From: Hahella sp. HNIBRBA332
GTDB taxonomy: Bacteria > Pseudomonadota > Gammaproteobacteria > Pseudomonadales > Oleiphilaceae
Reading direction: 5' to 3'
NCBI RefSeq assembly: GCF_030719035.1
Contig: NZ_CP132203.1
Coordinates: 3,862,501-3,926,500 of the forward strand
DNA length: 64,000 bases
Shown: in pieces, positions 14,794 to 23,943 of the stretch
Numbering within the stretch: the stretch's first letter is position 1
Layout: each line of letters opens with the position of its first letter
Made by a program: the position numbers and the translations under genes
The notes under the pieces: generated by a model
Told to the model about the DNA's origin: nothing
The model's database searches: none
What the model saw: only the letters and a program-made list of their open reading frames with translations

Positions 14794-15879
14794 GGTCATC
14801 GCTCCCGGGTTGCCGGGCGCCATTCCGCACTGGGCCAACATCTCCGTCCATATCGCCGCATGCGCCGCGGCGTTGTGGCGGAATTCCCACCATAGACTGG
14901 ACTCCCCTTCCTGTAGGTAGCGCTGTGCGAACCCCTGCAACGCCACTGACAGCTCCCCTTGCAACTGTTCATAGGAGCGCTGCAGGGGCGGCAGCCAGTC
15001 GCGACGGGCTTTTTCCAGTTGCGCCAAATAGGGTTGCACACGGACGCTGTAAATATTGACGAGTACATTTTGCAGGATGCGGCTGCGCTCCGTTGGAGCC
15101 CCGCTCACACAGAGCGGGCGCTCAGCCAGTCGGCGACGCAACCCTTCAACGATCGCGCCCATTTGCGCAGAAGCCTCTTCCGCGGAGAAAAGCAGCCGCC
15201 CCACCATTGGATAAGTCAGCAAACGACGATTAAGCGCTTCTAAACTATCAGCGTCCAAACTGGCCGACTCCGGCTGCGTCGACCACTCGGCCAATGCAGA
15301 TAACGCCAGGCTCAGTTCCGCCCAGTCGCCCGCCTGAAAGTCCAACTCGAACCCGCCTTCTTTCTGCGACATCAACGCTTGCCATTCCGGCCCGGCCCAA
15401 GTTGCGTTCCAGGCCACATCGCCAATCTCATCGCGCTTACTCGCCAGTGCGCGACGCAGCTCTCCGGCAAGGTCCGCGTCTTCCTCTTGCGACGCAAGCG
15501 TCGTCAGACAGGCCTCGCCCAACCTCAGAAACTGCTGCTCATAAAGCCACTTCTGACTGGCGGGCATCATCTTCCCGAGCGAACTGTTGCGAAAGCCCAC
15601 CAACTGATTCAACTCACAGCCGGTCAGCCCCAGGAAATCCAGTAAATTGATCTTCAACTCGACGACATCCCTCAGCAACACTTTACTGCGGGGATAAACT
15701 TCGACAGGAAGCGCGCGATCAGCGGCGGGAAATTCAGTGTCTAACACACGCTCCAAACGATCACGATAATCCTGAAATAATTCGGCGCTGGTGCTAGGGG
15801 GGCCAAGGCAGGCGGTCAGCGATAACGTTGCAAGCAGCGTCAGCGTAGCCGCCCATAATCGACGAGAAAAAACGAACAT
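14770..15879 (-). CDS. DUF3080 family lipoprotein
   Basis: A 369-residue predicted lipoprotein: an amino-terminal signal of about 20 residues ends in the lipobox LTAC (Cys24). The mature part is mainly helical and matches the DUF3080 family by its RSKVLLRDVVELKINLLDF and GCELNQLVGFRNSSLGK segments. Function is unknown. The carboxy-terminal 8 codons overlap the end of the GspE-type gene on the other strand. This assignment is from recognition of family-like segments; a profile search would settle it. Confidence 0.75.
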   Translation of the reverse strand: MFVFSRRLWAATLTLLATLSLTACLGPPSTSAELFQDYRDRLERVLDTEFPAADRALPVEVYPRSKVLLRDVVELKINLLDFLGLTGCELNQLVGFRNSSLGKMMPASQKWLYEQQFLRLGEACLTTLASQEEDADLAGELRRALASKRDEIGDVAWNATWAGPEWQALMSQKEGGFELDFQAGDWAELSLALSALAEWSTQPESASLDADSLEALNRRLLTYPMVGRLLFSAEEASAQMGAIVEGLRRRLAERPLCVSGAPTERSRILQNVLVNIYSVRVQPYLAQLEKARRDWLPPLQRSYEQLQGELSVALQGFAQRYLQEGESSLWWEFRHNAAAHAAIWTEMLAQCGMAPGNPGAMTSDDRQTR

Positions 15880-16007
15880 GAAAAAAGCGGCCGCTCCGAT
15901 TGTCCTGTCAGTATCGAAATTGTCGGCCGCAAGCAGTCTGAAAGTCCAGCCCTCAGGTCAGGGGCTCAGGGAGTCCACACGTCCTGGCGAGCCCCCCCTG
16001 TCTGTTG

Positions 16008-17528
16008 TTAGAAAAAGCCTAACGGGTTGATGTCATAACTCACCAGCAGATTCTTGGTTTGCTGGTAGTGCTCTAAAGCCACCTTGTGAGTTTCCCGCCC
16101 AACGCCGGATTTCTTATATCCGCCAAAGGCCGCATGCGCCGGATAGTGGTGATAGCAATTGGTCCACACCCTGCCCGCTTTGATTTGCCGTCCCATTCTA
16201 AACGCCAGATTGATATCCCGCGTCCACACGCCGGCGCCCAGTCCATATTCGGTATCATTGGCGATGCTCAGAGCTTCATCCTCGGTTTTAAAAGTCGTGA
16301 CGCCGACTACCGGACCAAAGATCTCCTCCTGAAACACCCTCATGTCATTACCGCCTTTCAACAGAGTCGGCTGGATGTATAAACCGTTCTGCAGGTCGCC
16401 GCTCAGTTTTTCAACGCCGCCGCCTAACAGAACCTGCGCGCCCTCTTTGCGACCGATTTCGATGTAACTCAGAATTTTATCGAACTGCTCCTGAGAGGCC
16501 TGCGCCCCGACTTGGGTGTCGGTATCCAGAGGATTACCCCGCTTGATGGTTTTGGTGCGATCAATGACTCTGCCGATAAAGTCGTCGTAGATTGACTCAT
16601 GAATCAGCGCGCGAGAGGGACAGGTGCAGACTTCTCCCTGATTGAAAAACGCCAGCACCATGCCTTCTACGCATTTGCTGATGAAAGACTCTTCATGACG
16701 CATGATGTCCGCGAAATAGATGTTAGGAGACTTGCCACCCAGCTCCACGGTGGAAGGAATAATGTTTTCCGCCGCGCACTTCAGGATATGCGAGCCAACC
16801 GGGGTTGAGCCGGTGAATGCGATTTTGGCGATGCGTTTGCTGGTGGCCAGGGCCTGACCCGCTTCCGCTCCCCAGCCATTAACGATATTCACCACACCCG
16901 GCGGCAACAGGTCGCAGATCAGCTCCATCAATACCAAAATTGAAGCGGGTGTCTGCTCCGCGGGTTTCAGCACCACGCAGTTGCCCGCCGCTAGCGCCGG
17001 GGCTAATTTCCAAGCCGCCATTAGAATCGGAAAATTCCAGGGAATAATCTGCCCGACCACGCCCAGAGGCTCATGAATGTGGTATGACAAGGTATTAGCG
17101 TCAATTTCCGCCAGTCCGCCCTCCTGGGCGCGAATACAACCGGCGAAGTAGCGAAAGTGATCCACAGAAAGGGGAATATCCGCCGCCAGGGTTTCCCGCA
17201 CCGGCTTACCGTTATCCCAGGTTTCCGCTACCGCCAGGGTCTCTAGATTTTGTTCAATGCGATCGGCTATTTTCAGCAGTAAGTTGGAGCGCTCTGTCGC
17301 CGACGTCCGTCCCCAGGCGTCTTTGGCTTTATGCGCCGCATCCAGGGCCAGCTCAATATCCTCCGCACTGGAACGGGGAATTTCGCAGAATTTCTTACCA
17401 TTAACGGGAGAGATATTATCGAAGTAGCGACCTTGTACTGGCGCTACCCACTCGCCGCCAATAAAGTTCTGGTAGCGGGCGTTGAAGTTAACCAAGGCTT
17501 TGTCGTGACCGGGCTGCTCATAAATCAT
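16008..17528 (-). CDS. exaC: NAD-dependent aldehyde dehydrogenase (ExaC/AldB type)
   Basis: A 506-residue class 3-like aldehyde dehydrogenase that oxidises acetaldehyde or similar short aldehydes to acids. It shows PWNFP at 163-167 and the glutamate of VELGGKSPN (Glu262). The catalytic Cys301 lies in [13 protein letters not shown], with a second Cys two residues on, as in the ExaC/AcoD/AldB subgroup. The end, [13 protein letters not shown], is also characteristic of that subgroup. In Pseudomonas, exaC supports ethanol oxidation; no quinoprotein alcohol dehydrogenase lies in this window. It is divergent from an AraC-family regulator gene, with 244 bp between, which suggests regulation by that protein. 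Confidence 0.93.
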   Translation of the reverse strand: MIYEQPGHDKALVNFNARYQNFIGGEWVAPVQGRYFDNISPVNGKKFCEIPRSSAEDIELALDAAHKAKDAWGRTSATERSNLLLKIADRIEQNLETLAVAETWDNGKPVRETLAADIPLSVDHFRYFAGCIRAQEGGLAEIDANTLSYHIHEPLGVVGQIIPWNFPILMAAWKLAPALAAGNCVVLKPAEQTPASILVLMELICDLLPPGVVNIVNGWGAEAGQALATSKRIAKIAFTGSTPVGSHILKCAAENIIPSTVELGGKSPNIYFADIMRHEESFISKCVEGMVLAFFNQGEVCTCPSRALIHESIYDDFIGRVIDRTKTIKRGNPLDTDTQVGAQASQEQFDKILSYIEIGRKEGAQVLLGGGVEKLSGDLQNGLYIQPTLLKGGNDMRVFQEEIFGPVVGVTTFKTEDEALSIANDTEYGLGAGVWTRDINLAFRMGRQIKAGRVWTNCYHHYPAHAAFGGYKKSGVGRETHKVALEHYQQTKNLLVSYDINPLGFF

Positions 17529-17562
17529 GCCGTTGTCCTCTCTGTTTTTGTTATAGCTACTT

Positions 17563-17653
17563 GTAGTTGTGGATACTCGTAGTTTTGGATATTGATAGTC
17601 GTGACTGCTTGTCGATATGGACTGCGCCTGTCTGGCGCGGCGGTACTACCGCC
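17563..17653. promoter_or_regulatory. Repeats and dyad between exaC and the AraC gene
   Basis: Two 13-bp direct repeats, GTAGTTGTGGATA (17563-17575) and GTAGTTTTGGATA (17579-17591), differ at one base and are 16 bp apart, with a degenerate third copy following. About 50 bp further on lies a dyad, GGCGGT-ACT-ACCGCC (17639-17653). Both lie in the shared upstream region of the aldehyde dehydrogenase and AraC regulator genes, where operator sites are expected. Binding has not been shown, so this is an inference from position and symmetry. Confidence 0.4.
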
Positions 17654-17772
17654 ATAGGACCACTTTAAACCTCTGGACAGCGGCTCTGCTTATCTGTTAG
17701 TACATATCTGTTGCCTGTGAGTCCACAGGTAATGCAGTCTGCTGGTTACTCCAAAAATAAAAATCTTGACGG

Positions 17773-18690
17773 GTGACAGAGGTGACAAGAGCAATAGCCA
17801 TTGCAGCCCGCGAACCACGCGAGCTGATAGAAAACAGGGTATCGTTCGCCGGCCCCAACTCGGAGTTGAGCGTCTACGACACCTACCTACCCGCGCAAAG
17901 CGTCGGTCTGTCGGCGGACGAGCTGCTTTATTGCGGTATGATCAGCGGTCGCAAAATTCTGCACGGTCGCGATGACTATACGGCGGAGTTTCTGCCGCAG
18001 GAATCGTTCGTAATGGCTCCTGGCGAAACCATCAGCATAGATTTTCCCGACGCGGAGCTGGACCGCCCGACTTCCTGCCTTACTGTAGAGATCTCGCGCA
18101 CGCGGGTGGACAGCATCTGTTCGCATATGAATAAAGTGGCGCCGCTGCATAAAGACTTTGAAGAGTGGCGCTACCGCCCAGAGACGCTGATCCATACCCC
18201 TCACTCTCAGGCCACCCAGGCATTGCTTGAAAGAATGATCGCCACTTTCAGCGAAAACGGACCAGACCGGGATATCTTGATCGACTTGGGCGTCAGCGAG
18301 TTAGTAGTGAGAATGTTGCGCCAGCAAACCCGCGCATTCTTATTGGGCGCCTGCGAACGTCAGCCCGACATTAACGGATTGGCCGCCACACTCAGCCATA
18401 TCCAGAAACATATCACGCAGCCCTTGGATATCGATCAGCTCTGCAAAATCGCCTGCATGAGCCGCAGCCGTTTTTTCACTGAATTCAAAAGCCACTTCGG
18501 CTGTACTCCCGCTGAGTTTCAGCAGCAATTAAGATTGCAACGCGCCGGCGAGCGCCTGCGCCAGGGAGAGTCCGTCACCCGCGTCTGTTTCGACCTGGGA
18601 TATCGCAACCTGAGTCATTTCAGCCGCCGTTTCCAGCGCCAGTATGGACGCAGCCCCAGCCAGTATCAGAAGCAGTTCACGGCCACCTAA
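17773..18690 (+). CDS. AraC-family transcriptional regulator
   Basis: A 305-residue regulator. The amino-terminal part (about 1-190) is a ligand-sensing region of the AraC_N cupin-like type. The carboxy-terminal hundred residues hold the two helix-turn-helix units of the AraC family, including LCKIACMSRSRFFTEFKSHFG and VTRVCFDLGYRNLSHFSRRF followed by GRSPSQY. It starts with GTG at 17773 or GTG at 17782; neither has a strong ribosome site. It is divergent from the aldehyde dehydrogenase gene, which it probably controls, in response to an aldehyde or alcohol; that effector is inferred. Confidence 0.92.
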   Translation: MTEVTRAIAIAAREPRELIENRVSFAGPNSELSVYDTYLPAQSVGLSADELLYCGMISGRKILHGRDDYTAEFLPQESFVMAPGETISIDFPDAELDRPTSCLTVEISRTRVDSICSHMNKVAPLHKDFEEWRYRPETLIHTPHSQATQALLERMIATFSENGPDRDILIDLGVSELVVRMLRQQTRAFLLGACERQPDINGLAATLSHIQKHITQPLDIDQLCKIACMSRSRFFTEFKSHFGCTPAEFQQQLRLQRAGERLRQGESVTRVCFDLGYRNLSHFSRRFQRQYGRSPSQYQKQFTAT

Positions 18691-18843
18691 AAACACGACA
18701 AAAAGTTCAGTTTTTACTCAGAGCAAAAATCAGGCAACCATAATGTTCCGGTAAGTTTCTCCTGATTAGGATGAAATTGGCTCACTCACACAGTGAGCCA
18801 GTCTTCCTACGTAACTAATAATTAGAACCTCAGGAGTTCAGCA

Positions 18844-20835
18844 ATGACCCAGAAGTTATTCGGTCCTTACATTTCCGCCAATCCGCCTTTCGCCCGCAAG
18901 CGCCTGCAACCCGCCCTGGCGGCGGTGACGCTTGCCTGCGCATTGGGTCTCACCGCCTGTAACTCAGACGCAGGCACTCAAGATAATGAGACAAAAGCAA
19001 CAAACAGCGGTTCTACTTCCAACTCAGGATCGCAAAGCGCCGCCAATATCTGGCGTCCCAAACCAGGAACAACCTGGATGTGGCAACTGCAAAACTACGG
19101 CTCCATGAATATGAATCTGGATGTCACCGCCTACGACATTGATCTGTTCGAAGGCAGCGGTAGTGGCTCCAACAGTCTGATTCGCCAGTTAAAGAACAAA
19201 GGCAAACGCGTCATTTGCTACTTCAGCGCCGGCACCCGTGAAGACTGGCGTCCTGATGCCGACCAATTTACCCCTGGCTCGGTGATCGCAGATGGCGGCA
19301 TGCAGGACTGGCCTGGCGAGACGTGGTTGAACATCGGCAATAAATCCGCCCTGGAGCAGACCATCAAACCCATCATGGAAGCGCGGTTGGACTTAGCCCG
19401 TGACGAGGGCTGCGACGCAGTGGAGCCGGACAATGTGGACGGTTACACAAACCGGGATGAAACCCACGGCGCCATCAGCGCAGCGGATCAGCTGGCCTAC
19501 AACAAGTGGCTGGCGGAAGCCGCGCACGCCCGTGGTCTCAGCATCGGTCTAAAAAACGATGTTGACCAGTTGCAAGAACTGGCGCCGTACTTTGACTTTG
19601 CCGTCAACGAACAATGCTACGCCTGGGGCAATGAATGCGTCGCTTACGAAAACACCTTCCTCAGCGCCGGCAAAGCCGTATTCAACCAGGAATACTATGA
19701 AAAAGGCGAAGAAGGCGTTATCACAAAAGACCAATTCCTCGGCAACGCCTGCTCCTACTTCGTCAGCGCCGGTATTTCCGCGCTTTGGCGGCAAAGTTTC
19801 GAACTGGATGGTGGAACCAGCCTGTCCTGCCCCGGCGCAGTAGACCCCGGCGACGATGGGGATGACGACGGTGGCGATACCGGCGGAGACAATGGTGGCG
19901 ACACAGGTGGTGACGATGGCGACAACGGCGGCGATGCTGGCGGTGACGACGGCGACGAAGGTGACAATGGCGGAGATCCCGGTGGCGATGATGGCGACGG
20001 CGGAGATACCGATGGAGACAACGGCGGCGACACCGTTGGCGATATCTGGAGCCCAACGCCTGGGACAACCTGGATGTGGCAACTGCAACGTTATGGCTCC
20101 ATCAACATGGATCTTGACGTGGACGCCTACGACATTGATCTGTTTGAGGGCAGTGAAAACGGCTCCAACAGCCTCATTCACCAGTTGAAAAACAAAGGCA
20201 AGAAAGTCATTTGCTACTTCAGCGCCGGCACCCGTGAAGATTGGCGTTCCGACGCCAACCAGTTCACCGAGGATTCGGTGATCGCTGACGGCGACATGGA
20301 CGACTGGCCCGGCGAAACCTGGTTGAACATCGGTAACCAAACGGCTTTGGAGCAGACCATTAAACCCATCATGGAAGCGCGATTGGATCTGGCCCGTGAC
20401 GCAGGTTGCGATGCCGTCGAGCCGGATAATATGGACGGCTACGACAACCGCAGCGAAACTCACGGTGAAATCAGCGCCGCGGATCAACTGGCTTATAATA
20501 TCTGGATCGCGCAAGCCGCTCACGCCCGTGGCCTCAGCGTAGGTCTGAAAAACGATGTGGGTCAGGCGGAAGAGCTGGTGGCTTACTTTGATTTCGCCGT
20601 CAATGAGCAATGTTTTGCTTATGAAGAGTGTGAAGAATATGAAGACACCTTTCTCAACGCCAATAAGGCGGTGTTCAATCAGGAGTACTACACGGATGGC
20701 GACGAAGGGGAGATCTCCAAGCGTCGTTTCCTGCGCAAGGCCTGTCCGTATTTCGAAAGCGTAGGCATTTCCGGTCTGTGGGCGAAGGGTTACAGTCTGG
20801 ATGGACGTAATGTCGTCGCCTGTGAGAGCCATTAG
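18844..20835 (+). CDS. Lipoprotein with two tandem GH114 (polygalactosaminidase-like) domains
   Basis: A 663-residue predicted outer-envelope lipoprotein (lipobox LTAC, Cys39). After a Ser/Asn-rich spacer come two copies of a glycoside hydrolase 114-type barrel at about 69-328 and 401-660. They are joined by a linker at about 334-400 made almost only of Asp and Gly with a few Asn, Thr and Glu. Each copy has the family patterns GTTWMWQLQ, CYFSAGTREDW, AVEPDN-x-DGY (Glu194 and Glu526) and FAVNEQC (Glu256 and Glu588), so both look catalytically intact. GH114 enzymes cleave alpha-1,4-linked galactosamine polymers such as the Pel and galactosaminogalactan exopolysaccharides. The repeats are so alike, also in DNA (a 24-base identical stretch near 19070 and 20067), that a recent internal duplication is likely. 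A good AGGAG site precedes the ATG. Confidence 0.9.
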   Translation: MTQKLFGPYISANPPFARKRLQPALAAVTLACALGLTACNSDAGTQDNETKATNSGSTSNSGSQSAANIWRPKPGTTWMWQLQNYGSMNMNLDVTAYDIDLFEGSGSGSNSLIRQLKNKGKRVICYFSAGTREDWRPDADQFTPGSVIADGGMQDWPGETWLNIGNKSALEQTIKPIMEARLDLARDEGCDAVEPDNVDGYTNRDETHGAISAADQLAYNKWLAEAAHARGLSIGLKNDVDQLQELAPYFDFAVNEQCYAWGNECVAYENTFLSAGKAVFNQEYYEKGEEGVITKDQFLGNACSYFVSAGISALWRQSFELDGGTSLSCPGAVDPGDDGDDDGGDTGGDNGGDTGGDDGDNGGDAGGDDGDEGDNGGDPGGDDGDGGDTDGDNGGDTVGDIWSPTPGTTWMWQLQRYGSINMDLDVDAYDIDLFEGSENGSNSLIHQLKNKGKKVICYFSAGTREDWRSDANQFTEDSVIADGDMDDWPGETWLNIGNQTALEQTIKPIMEARLDLARDAGCDAVEPDNMDGYDNRSETHGEISAADQLAYNIWIAQAAHARGLSVGLKNDVGQAEELVAYFDFAVNEQCFAYEECEEYEDTFLNANKAVFNQEYYTDGDEGEISKRRFLRKACPYFESVGISGLWAKGYSLDGRNVVACESH

Positions 20836-20890
20836 TACGACAGATAAATAGAAACCTTCTATTAGTCTGAAAACGACAGGGCGCAGGGAC

Positions 20891-20915
20891 GCGTCCGACT
20901 CATCTGGGCGGACGC
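20891..20915 (+). terminator. Hairpin after the GH114 gene
   Basis: A perfect 7-bp stem, GCGTCCG at 20891-20897 with CGGACGC at 20909-20915, and an 11-nt loop, in the gap between the GH114 gene and the response regulator. No U-tract follows, so it may slow decay or termination rather than being a full intrinsic terminator. Confidence 0.4.
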
Positions 20916-20943
20916 CCTTCACAACAGGAAGCAAGTCCCTTTT

Positions 20944-21615
20944 ATGCGTTTACTAGTCATTGAAGACGCCGACATTTTACGCCAAAGCCTGGTCATCGGA
21001 TTGGGCGACGCCGGTTATGTGGTTGACGCCGCCGCAGACGGCGAGGAAGGTTTATGGCTCGCCAGCGAGCAAGCCTACGATTTGATCATTCTCGACATCA
21101 TGCTCCCACGTATGAACGGCTTCGAATTGCTTGACCGACTGCGTACTCTCGGCGCTGACAGCCTGGTTCTGATGCTGACCGCCAGGGACAATGTTGAAGA
21201 TCGCGTACTGGGCCTGCGCAGCGGCGCCGACGACTATTTAGTGAAGCCTTTTGATTTCGCTGAATTGTTGGCGCGAATAGAGGCTTTGTTGCGTCGCCGA
21301 GCCGGTTGCGCCAGCAATCTGCTGGAAATCGGTGAACTGACCATCAACTTACACAGCAAGCAAGTCAGCGTCAGTGGCGTTCCAATCAACCTCCCTCCTC
21401 GTGAGTATGCGCTGTTGGAATGTCTGGCCTTGAACCGTCATCGCGTGGTGTCACGACAGGAAATCGAGCACAAAATCTATGACGATAAAATCGAACCCAT
21501 GAGCAACGTTGTCGATTCCGCCATTTCCAGCCTGCGAAAAATGATTGATCACAAAGACCGTCCTTCGATTATCCTTACCCGCCGGGGACATGGCTATCAG
21601 ATACGCCAGTCATAA
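20944..21615 (+). CDS. OmpR-family response regulator
   Basis: A 223-residue two-component regulator of the QseB/PmrA-like group. The receiver domain (1-115) has the acidic pair Glu-Asp at 7-8, phospho-acceptor Asp51 in LIILDIMLPRMNGFELL, Thr79 and the invariant Lys101 in DDYLVKPF. The winged-helix DNA-binding domain (about 125-220) ends TRRGHGYQI. It is followed after 33 bp by the sensor kinase gene and forms a pair with it. The target genes are unknown; the GH114 lipoprotein gene lies just upstream in the same direction but is separated by about 108 bp with a hairpin, so a link is only possible. Confidence 0.95.
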   Translation: MRLLVIEDADILRQSLVIGLGDAGYVVDAAADGEEGLWLASEQAYDLIILDIMLPRMNGFELLDRLRTLGADSLVLMLTARDNVEDRVLGLRSGADDYLVKPFDFAELLARIEALLRRRAGCASNLLEIGELTINLHSKQVSVSGVPINLPPREYALLECLALNRHRVVSRQEIEHKIYDDKIEPMSNVVDSAISSLRKMIDHKDRPSIILTRRGHGYQIRQS

Positions 21616-21648
21616 CCATCGACTCTCAATTTCCAGACGTTCAATGCG

Positions 21649-23085
21649 ATGAAGTCCATCCGTTTCACCACCACCTGGTTGACCTTCGCAGGCGTCAGTC
21701 TGCTGGGGCTGGCCCTGTGCTCCGCCGCCTATCTGGTTGCGCGAAAGATTCTCATCGACAACTTCGATCGCGATCTGCTGCTGGAATTTCAAAATGTCGC
21801 CAGCGTCGCCCGGGTGTGGCCAGACGGCGATTTCTATATCGATATCGACTTTGACGTGGCGACCCAATACAACTCTGGCGGCTCGCGCATATTTCAAGTG
21901 TGGAGCGCAGACGGCAAAGAGATCGTGGACCAATCCCCCATGCTGGAGGAAGAAAATCGCCGCCTGTCCTACCCTCCCCGCCCAGCGGATAAGAAGCCTT
22001 ACTTTTTCGATCTGCAGGACAAGCATCCTGCGCGAGCCATTTTTCAAAAAGTCGATGCGCAATGGGGGTGGATCGAAGAGCAACCTGATCTGAAAGTGTC
22101 AGAGCATGTGCAAGGCATGGAAGTACAGTTGTTGGTGGCCAGGGAACGCACTTCCCTCGACCAGTCTCTCGCTCTGCTGCGCAACTGGATGCTGGCCATT
22201 GCCGCCATCCTGCCAGCGCTGACGTTTCTGATTGTTTATCTCACCATTGGCCGCGGACTAAAGCCGTTACGAGAGCTCACCACCAAAGTCAGCGCTATTC
22301 GTTCCAGCGGAGAAAAGCTGGAAGCCGACTTACATTGGCCGCAAGAGATCACGCCGGTCGCGGAGACCCTCAATGCCTTACTGAAACGGCTGGATTTCAC
22401 CTTGCAACGGGAGCGCCGCTTCACTTCCGACGCCGCTCACGAACTGAGAACCCCGCTGGCGGAACTCCGCATCGCCACGGATATCGCCTTACGCGCCCAG
22501 CAAAATCAAGAGCGTCTGCTGACGGCGGTGCGACACGCCAACCACCTCTCACACTCCATGGCCAATCTGGTCAACTCCATGCTGCTCCTGGCGCGCTTTC
22601 AATCCGGGTCGAGTAAACCGGAAAACACGCCGATCAACGTCGCCGCCTTATTCGACGAACAGCGCCAGCGCATTCACGCGCTCGCCAATAAACGAGGACT
22701 GACGGTGCAGGCGGAAGCGCCCAATACGCTCATCATCACCAGCGACAAAGGCCTGCTCACCACCATCATGGCCAATTTATTCACCAATGCGGTGGAATAC
22801 GCGCCACTGGAATCCACTGTCGCCCTATCCCTGTCCGCCAGCGCCTGCGGATTCGCGCTGGAAACACGCAACACCGCGCCGGACCTGACACACGAGGACC
22901 TTGAGCGCTTATTCCACCCCTTCTGGCGCAAAGGCGAATCCCGCAGCCAGCGCGACCATTACGGACTCGGTCTGGCTATCGTGCAGGAAGCCGCCGCCTG
23001 CCTTGCTTTAGAGCTGGATGTAGCTCTGGAGAAAGAAAACGTACTGCGTATTCGCGTCAGCTCACGCATAACGGAAACAATTTAG
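21649..23085 (+). CDS. Sensor histidine kinase with variant ATP-binding G1 box
   Basis: A 478-residue membrane sensor kinase paired with the regulator just upstream. Transmembrane segments lie at about 11-33 and 180-200, enclosing a periplasmic sensor domain of some 145 residues. A linker follows, then the dimerisation helix with phospho-acceptor His264 in SDAAHELRTPLAEL and the N-box with Asn380 in ANLFTNAVEY. The G2 box YGLGLAIV lies at 438-445. The G1 box, usually DNGPGI, reads NTAPDL (about 408-413), so the usual adenine-contacting Asp is Asn. The following LERLFHPFWRK is well conserved, so this is probably a real subfamily variant rather than decay. Signal unknown. Confidence 0.93.
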   Translation: MKSIRFTTTWLTFAGVSLLGLALCSAAYLVARKILIDNFDRDLLLEFQNVASVARVWPDGDFYIDIDFDVATQYNSGGSRIFQVWSADGKEIVDQSPMLEEENRRLSYPPRPADKKPYFFDLQDKHPARAIFQKVDAQWGWIEEQPDLKVSEHVQGMEVQLLVARERTSLDQSLALLRNWMLAIAAILPALTFLIVYLTIGRGLKPLRELTTKVSAIRSSGEKLEADLHWPQEITPVAETLNALLKRLDFTLQRERRFTSDAAHELRTPLAELRIATDIALRAQQNQERLLTAVRHANHLSHSMANLVNSMLLLARFQSGSSKPENTPINVAALFDEQRQRIHALANKRGLTVQAEAPNTLIITSDKGLLTTIMANLFTNAVEYAPLESTVALSLSASACGFALETRNTAPDLTHEDLERLFHPFWRKGESRSQRDHYGLGLAIVQEAAACLALELDVALEKENVLRIRVSSRITETI

Positions 23086-23206
23086 CGACTATGAAAGCAG
23101 ATTCACTGGAGCCAAACCTCTCGTTAGAGACAGAGCCTCAGGGTAGAAGTCATCATGAGGTGAAGTTAGGGATTGATAAGATACGAAAGATAATGAGGCG
23201 GGAAGA

Positions 23207-23235
23207 AGCGAGAGTGCGACGCCTCTCGCTTTTTA
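23207..23235 (+). terminator. Intrinsic terminator after the two-component genes
   Basis: On the plus strand an 8-bp perfect stem, AGCGAGAG with CTCTCGCT, and an 8-nt loop is followed by TTTTAG; the final T of the stem extends the U-tract. It lies about 120 bp past the kinase stop codon and just before the end of the oppositely oriented mtnC. It therefore closes the response regulator-kinase operon. Confidence 0.8.
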
Positions 23236-23241
23236 GTATGC

Positions 23242-23943
23242 TCAGGCAGGTTTAACCACCAAATCAGTAAAACTGGCGACCGCCGGATAAGTTTCCTGGC
23301 GCTCAATGCCTTCGCCTCTCACCAACTGGCACACCTGCAACTCAGCTTCCGCCGCTGCGCTGAGTTCAGCCGGCACATCGGAGAGAAATAAGACGCTAGA
23401 CGCAGGCTCCGACACTTCACGCACAATCGCCCGATATGAGTCCGCTTCTCTCTTGCCGCCGACGCGGGTATCAAAATAGCCGCTAAACAACGGCGTCAAA
23501 TCGCCCGCTTCGGAAAAACCGAAAATCTGTTTCTGCGCCGCAACCGAGCCAGACGAATACACGAACAAGCGTATACCCAGCTCGCGCCAATGACGCAAAC
23601 GCTCGGCCACTTCCGGATAGACATGCCCCTTGTAAGCGCCCTCGTCATAACCAGAGCGCCAGATCATGCCTTGCAACGCCTTCAGCGGAGTGATTTTTTT
23701 GTCTTCCGCAATCCAGTCCAACAACTGCCTGATCAACGCATCAGGGCTTTTGCGGTCGACACCGCCCAGGCGAGCGACTTCATCCAATTGCTCAGCGACG
23801 GCAGGCGCAGAAAAGTTTTCCCGGATAAAAGCGTCCATATGCTTGGCGGCATAGGGAAATAACACCTCATGCACGAAACTGATGCTACTTGTTGTGCCTT
23901 CAATATCGGTGACAATGGCTCTGATACCGTTAAATTCCGCCAT
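23242..23943 (-). CDS. mtnC: Enolase-phosphatase E1 (methionine salvage)
   Basis: A 233-residue HAD-superfamily enzyme that enolises and dephosphorylates 2,3-diketo-5-methylthiopentyl-1-phosphate to the acireductone. The HAD nucleophile region reads AIVTDIEGTTSSISFVHEVLFPYA, with the characteristic IEGTT variant; motif II is VYSSGS and later LFLSDVPAEL marks motif III-IV. Third gene of the mtnB-mtnD-mtnC operon: its ATG overlaps the mtnD stop by one base at 23943. mtnA, the isomerase of the pathway, is not in the window. Confidence 0.96.
   Translation of the reverse strand: MAEFNGIRAIVTDIEGTTSSISFVHEVLFPYAAKHMDAFIRENFSAPAVAEQLDEVARLGGVDRKSPDALIRQLLDWIAEDKKITPLKALQGMIWRSGYDEGAYKGHVYPEVAERLRHWRELGIRLFVYSSGSVAAQKQIFGFSEAGDLTPLFSGYFDTRVGGKREADSYRAIVREVSEPASSVLFLSDVPAELSAAAEAELQVCQLVRGEGIERQETYPAVASFTDLVVKPA

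Noticed and set aside
17620..17660. A possible sigma-54 promoter before the aldehyde dehydrogenase gene
   Set aside because: The TGGCGC sequence has no matching TTGC element at the needed distance on either strand.
18844..20835. The repeated DNA of the GH114 gene as a mobile or assembly artefact
   Set aside because: The two halves differ at many positions spread along their length and both keep the reading frame, so it is a genuine divergent duplication rather than an assembly error or transposon.
19549..20934. A long open frame of 461 codons on the minus strand opposite the GH114 gene, and Ser/Pro-rich frames opposite its linker
   Set aside because: It is a by-product of the repetitive Asp/Gly codons and of GC-biased codon use on the plus strand. 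It has no ribosome site and its translation does not resemble a protein family, while the plus-strand frame has clear domains.
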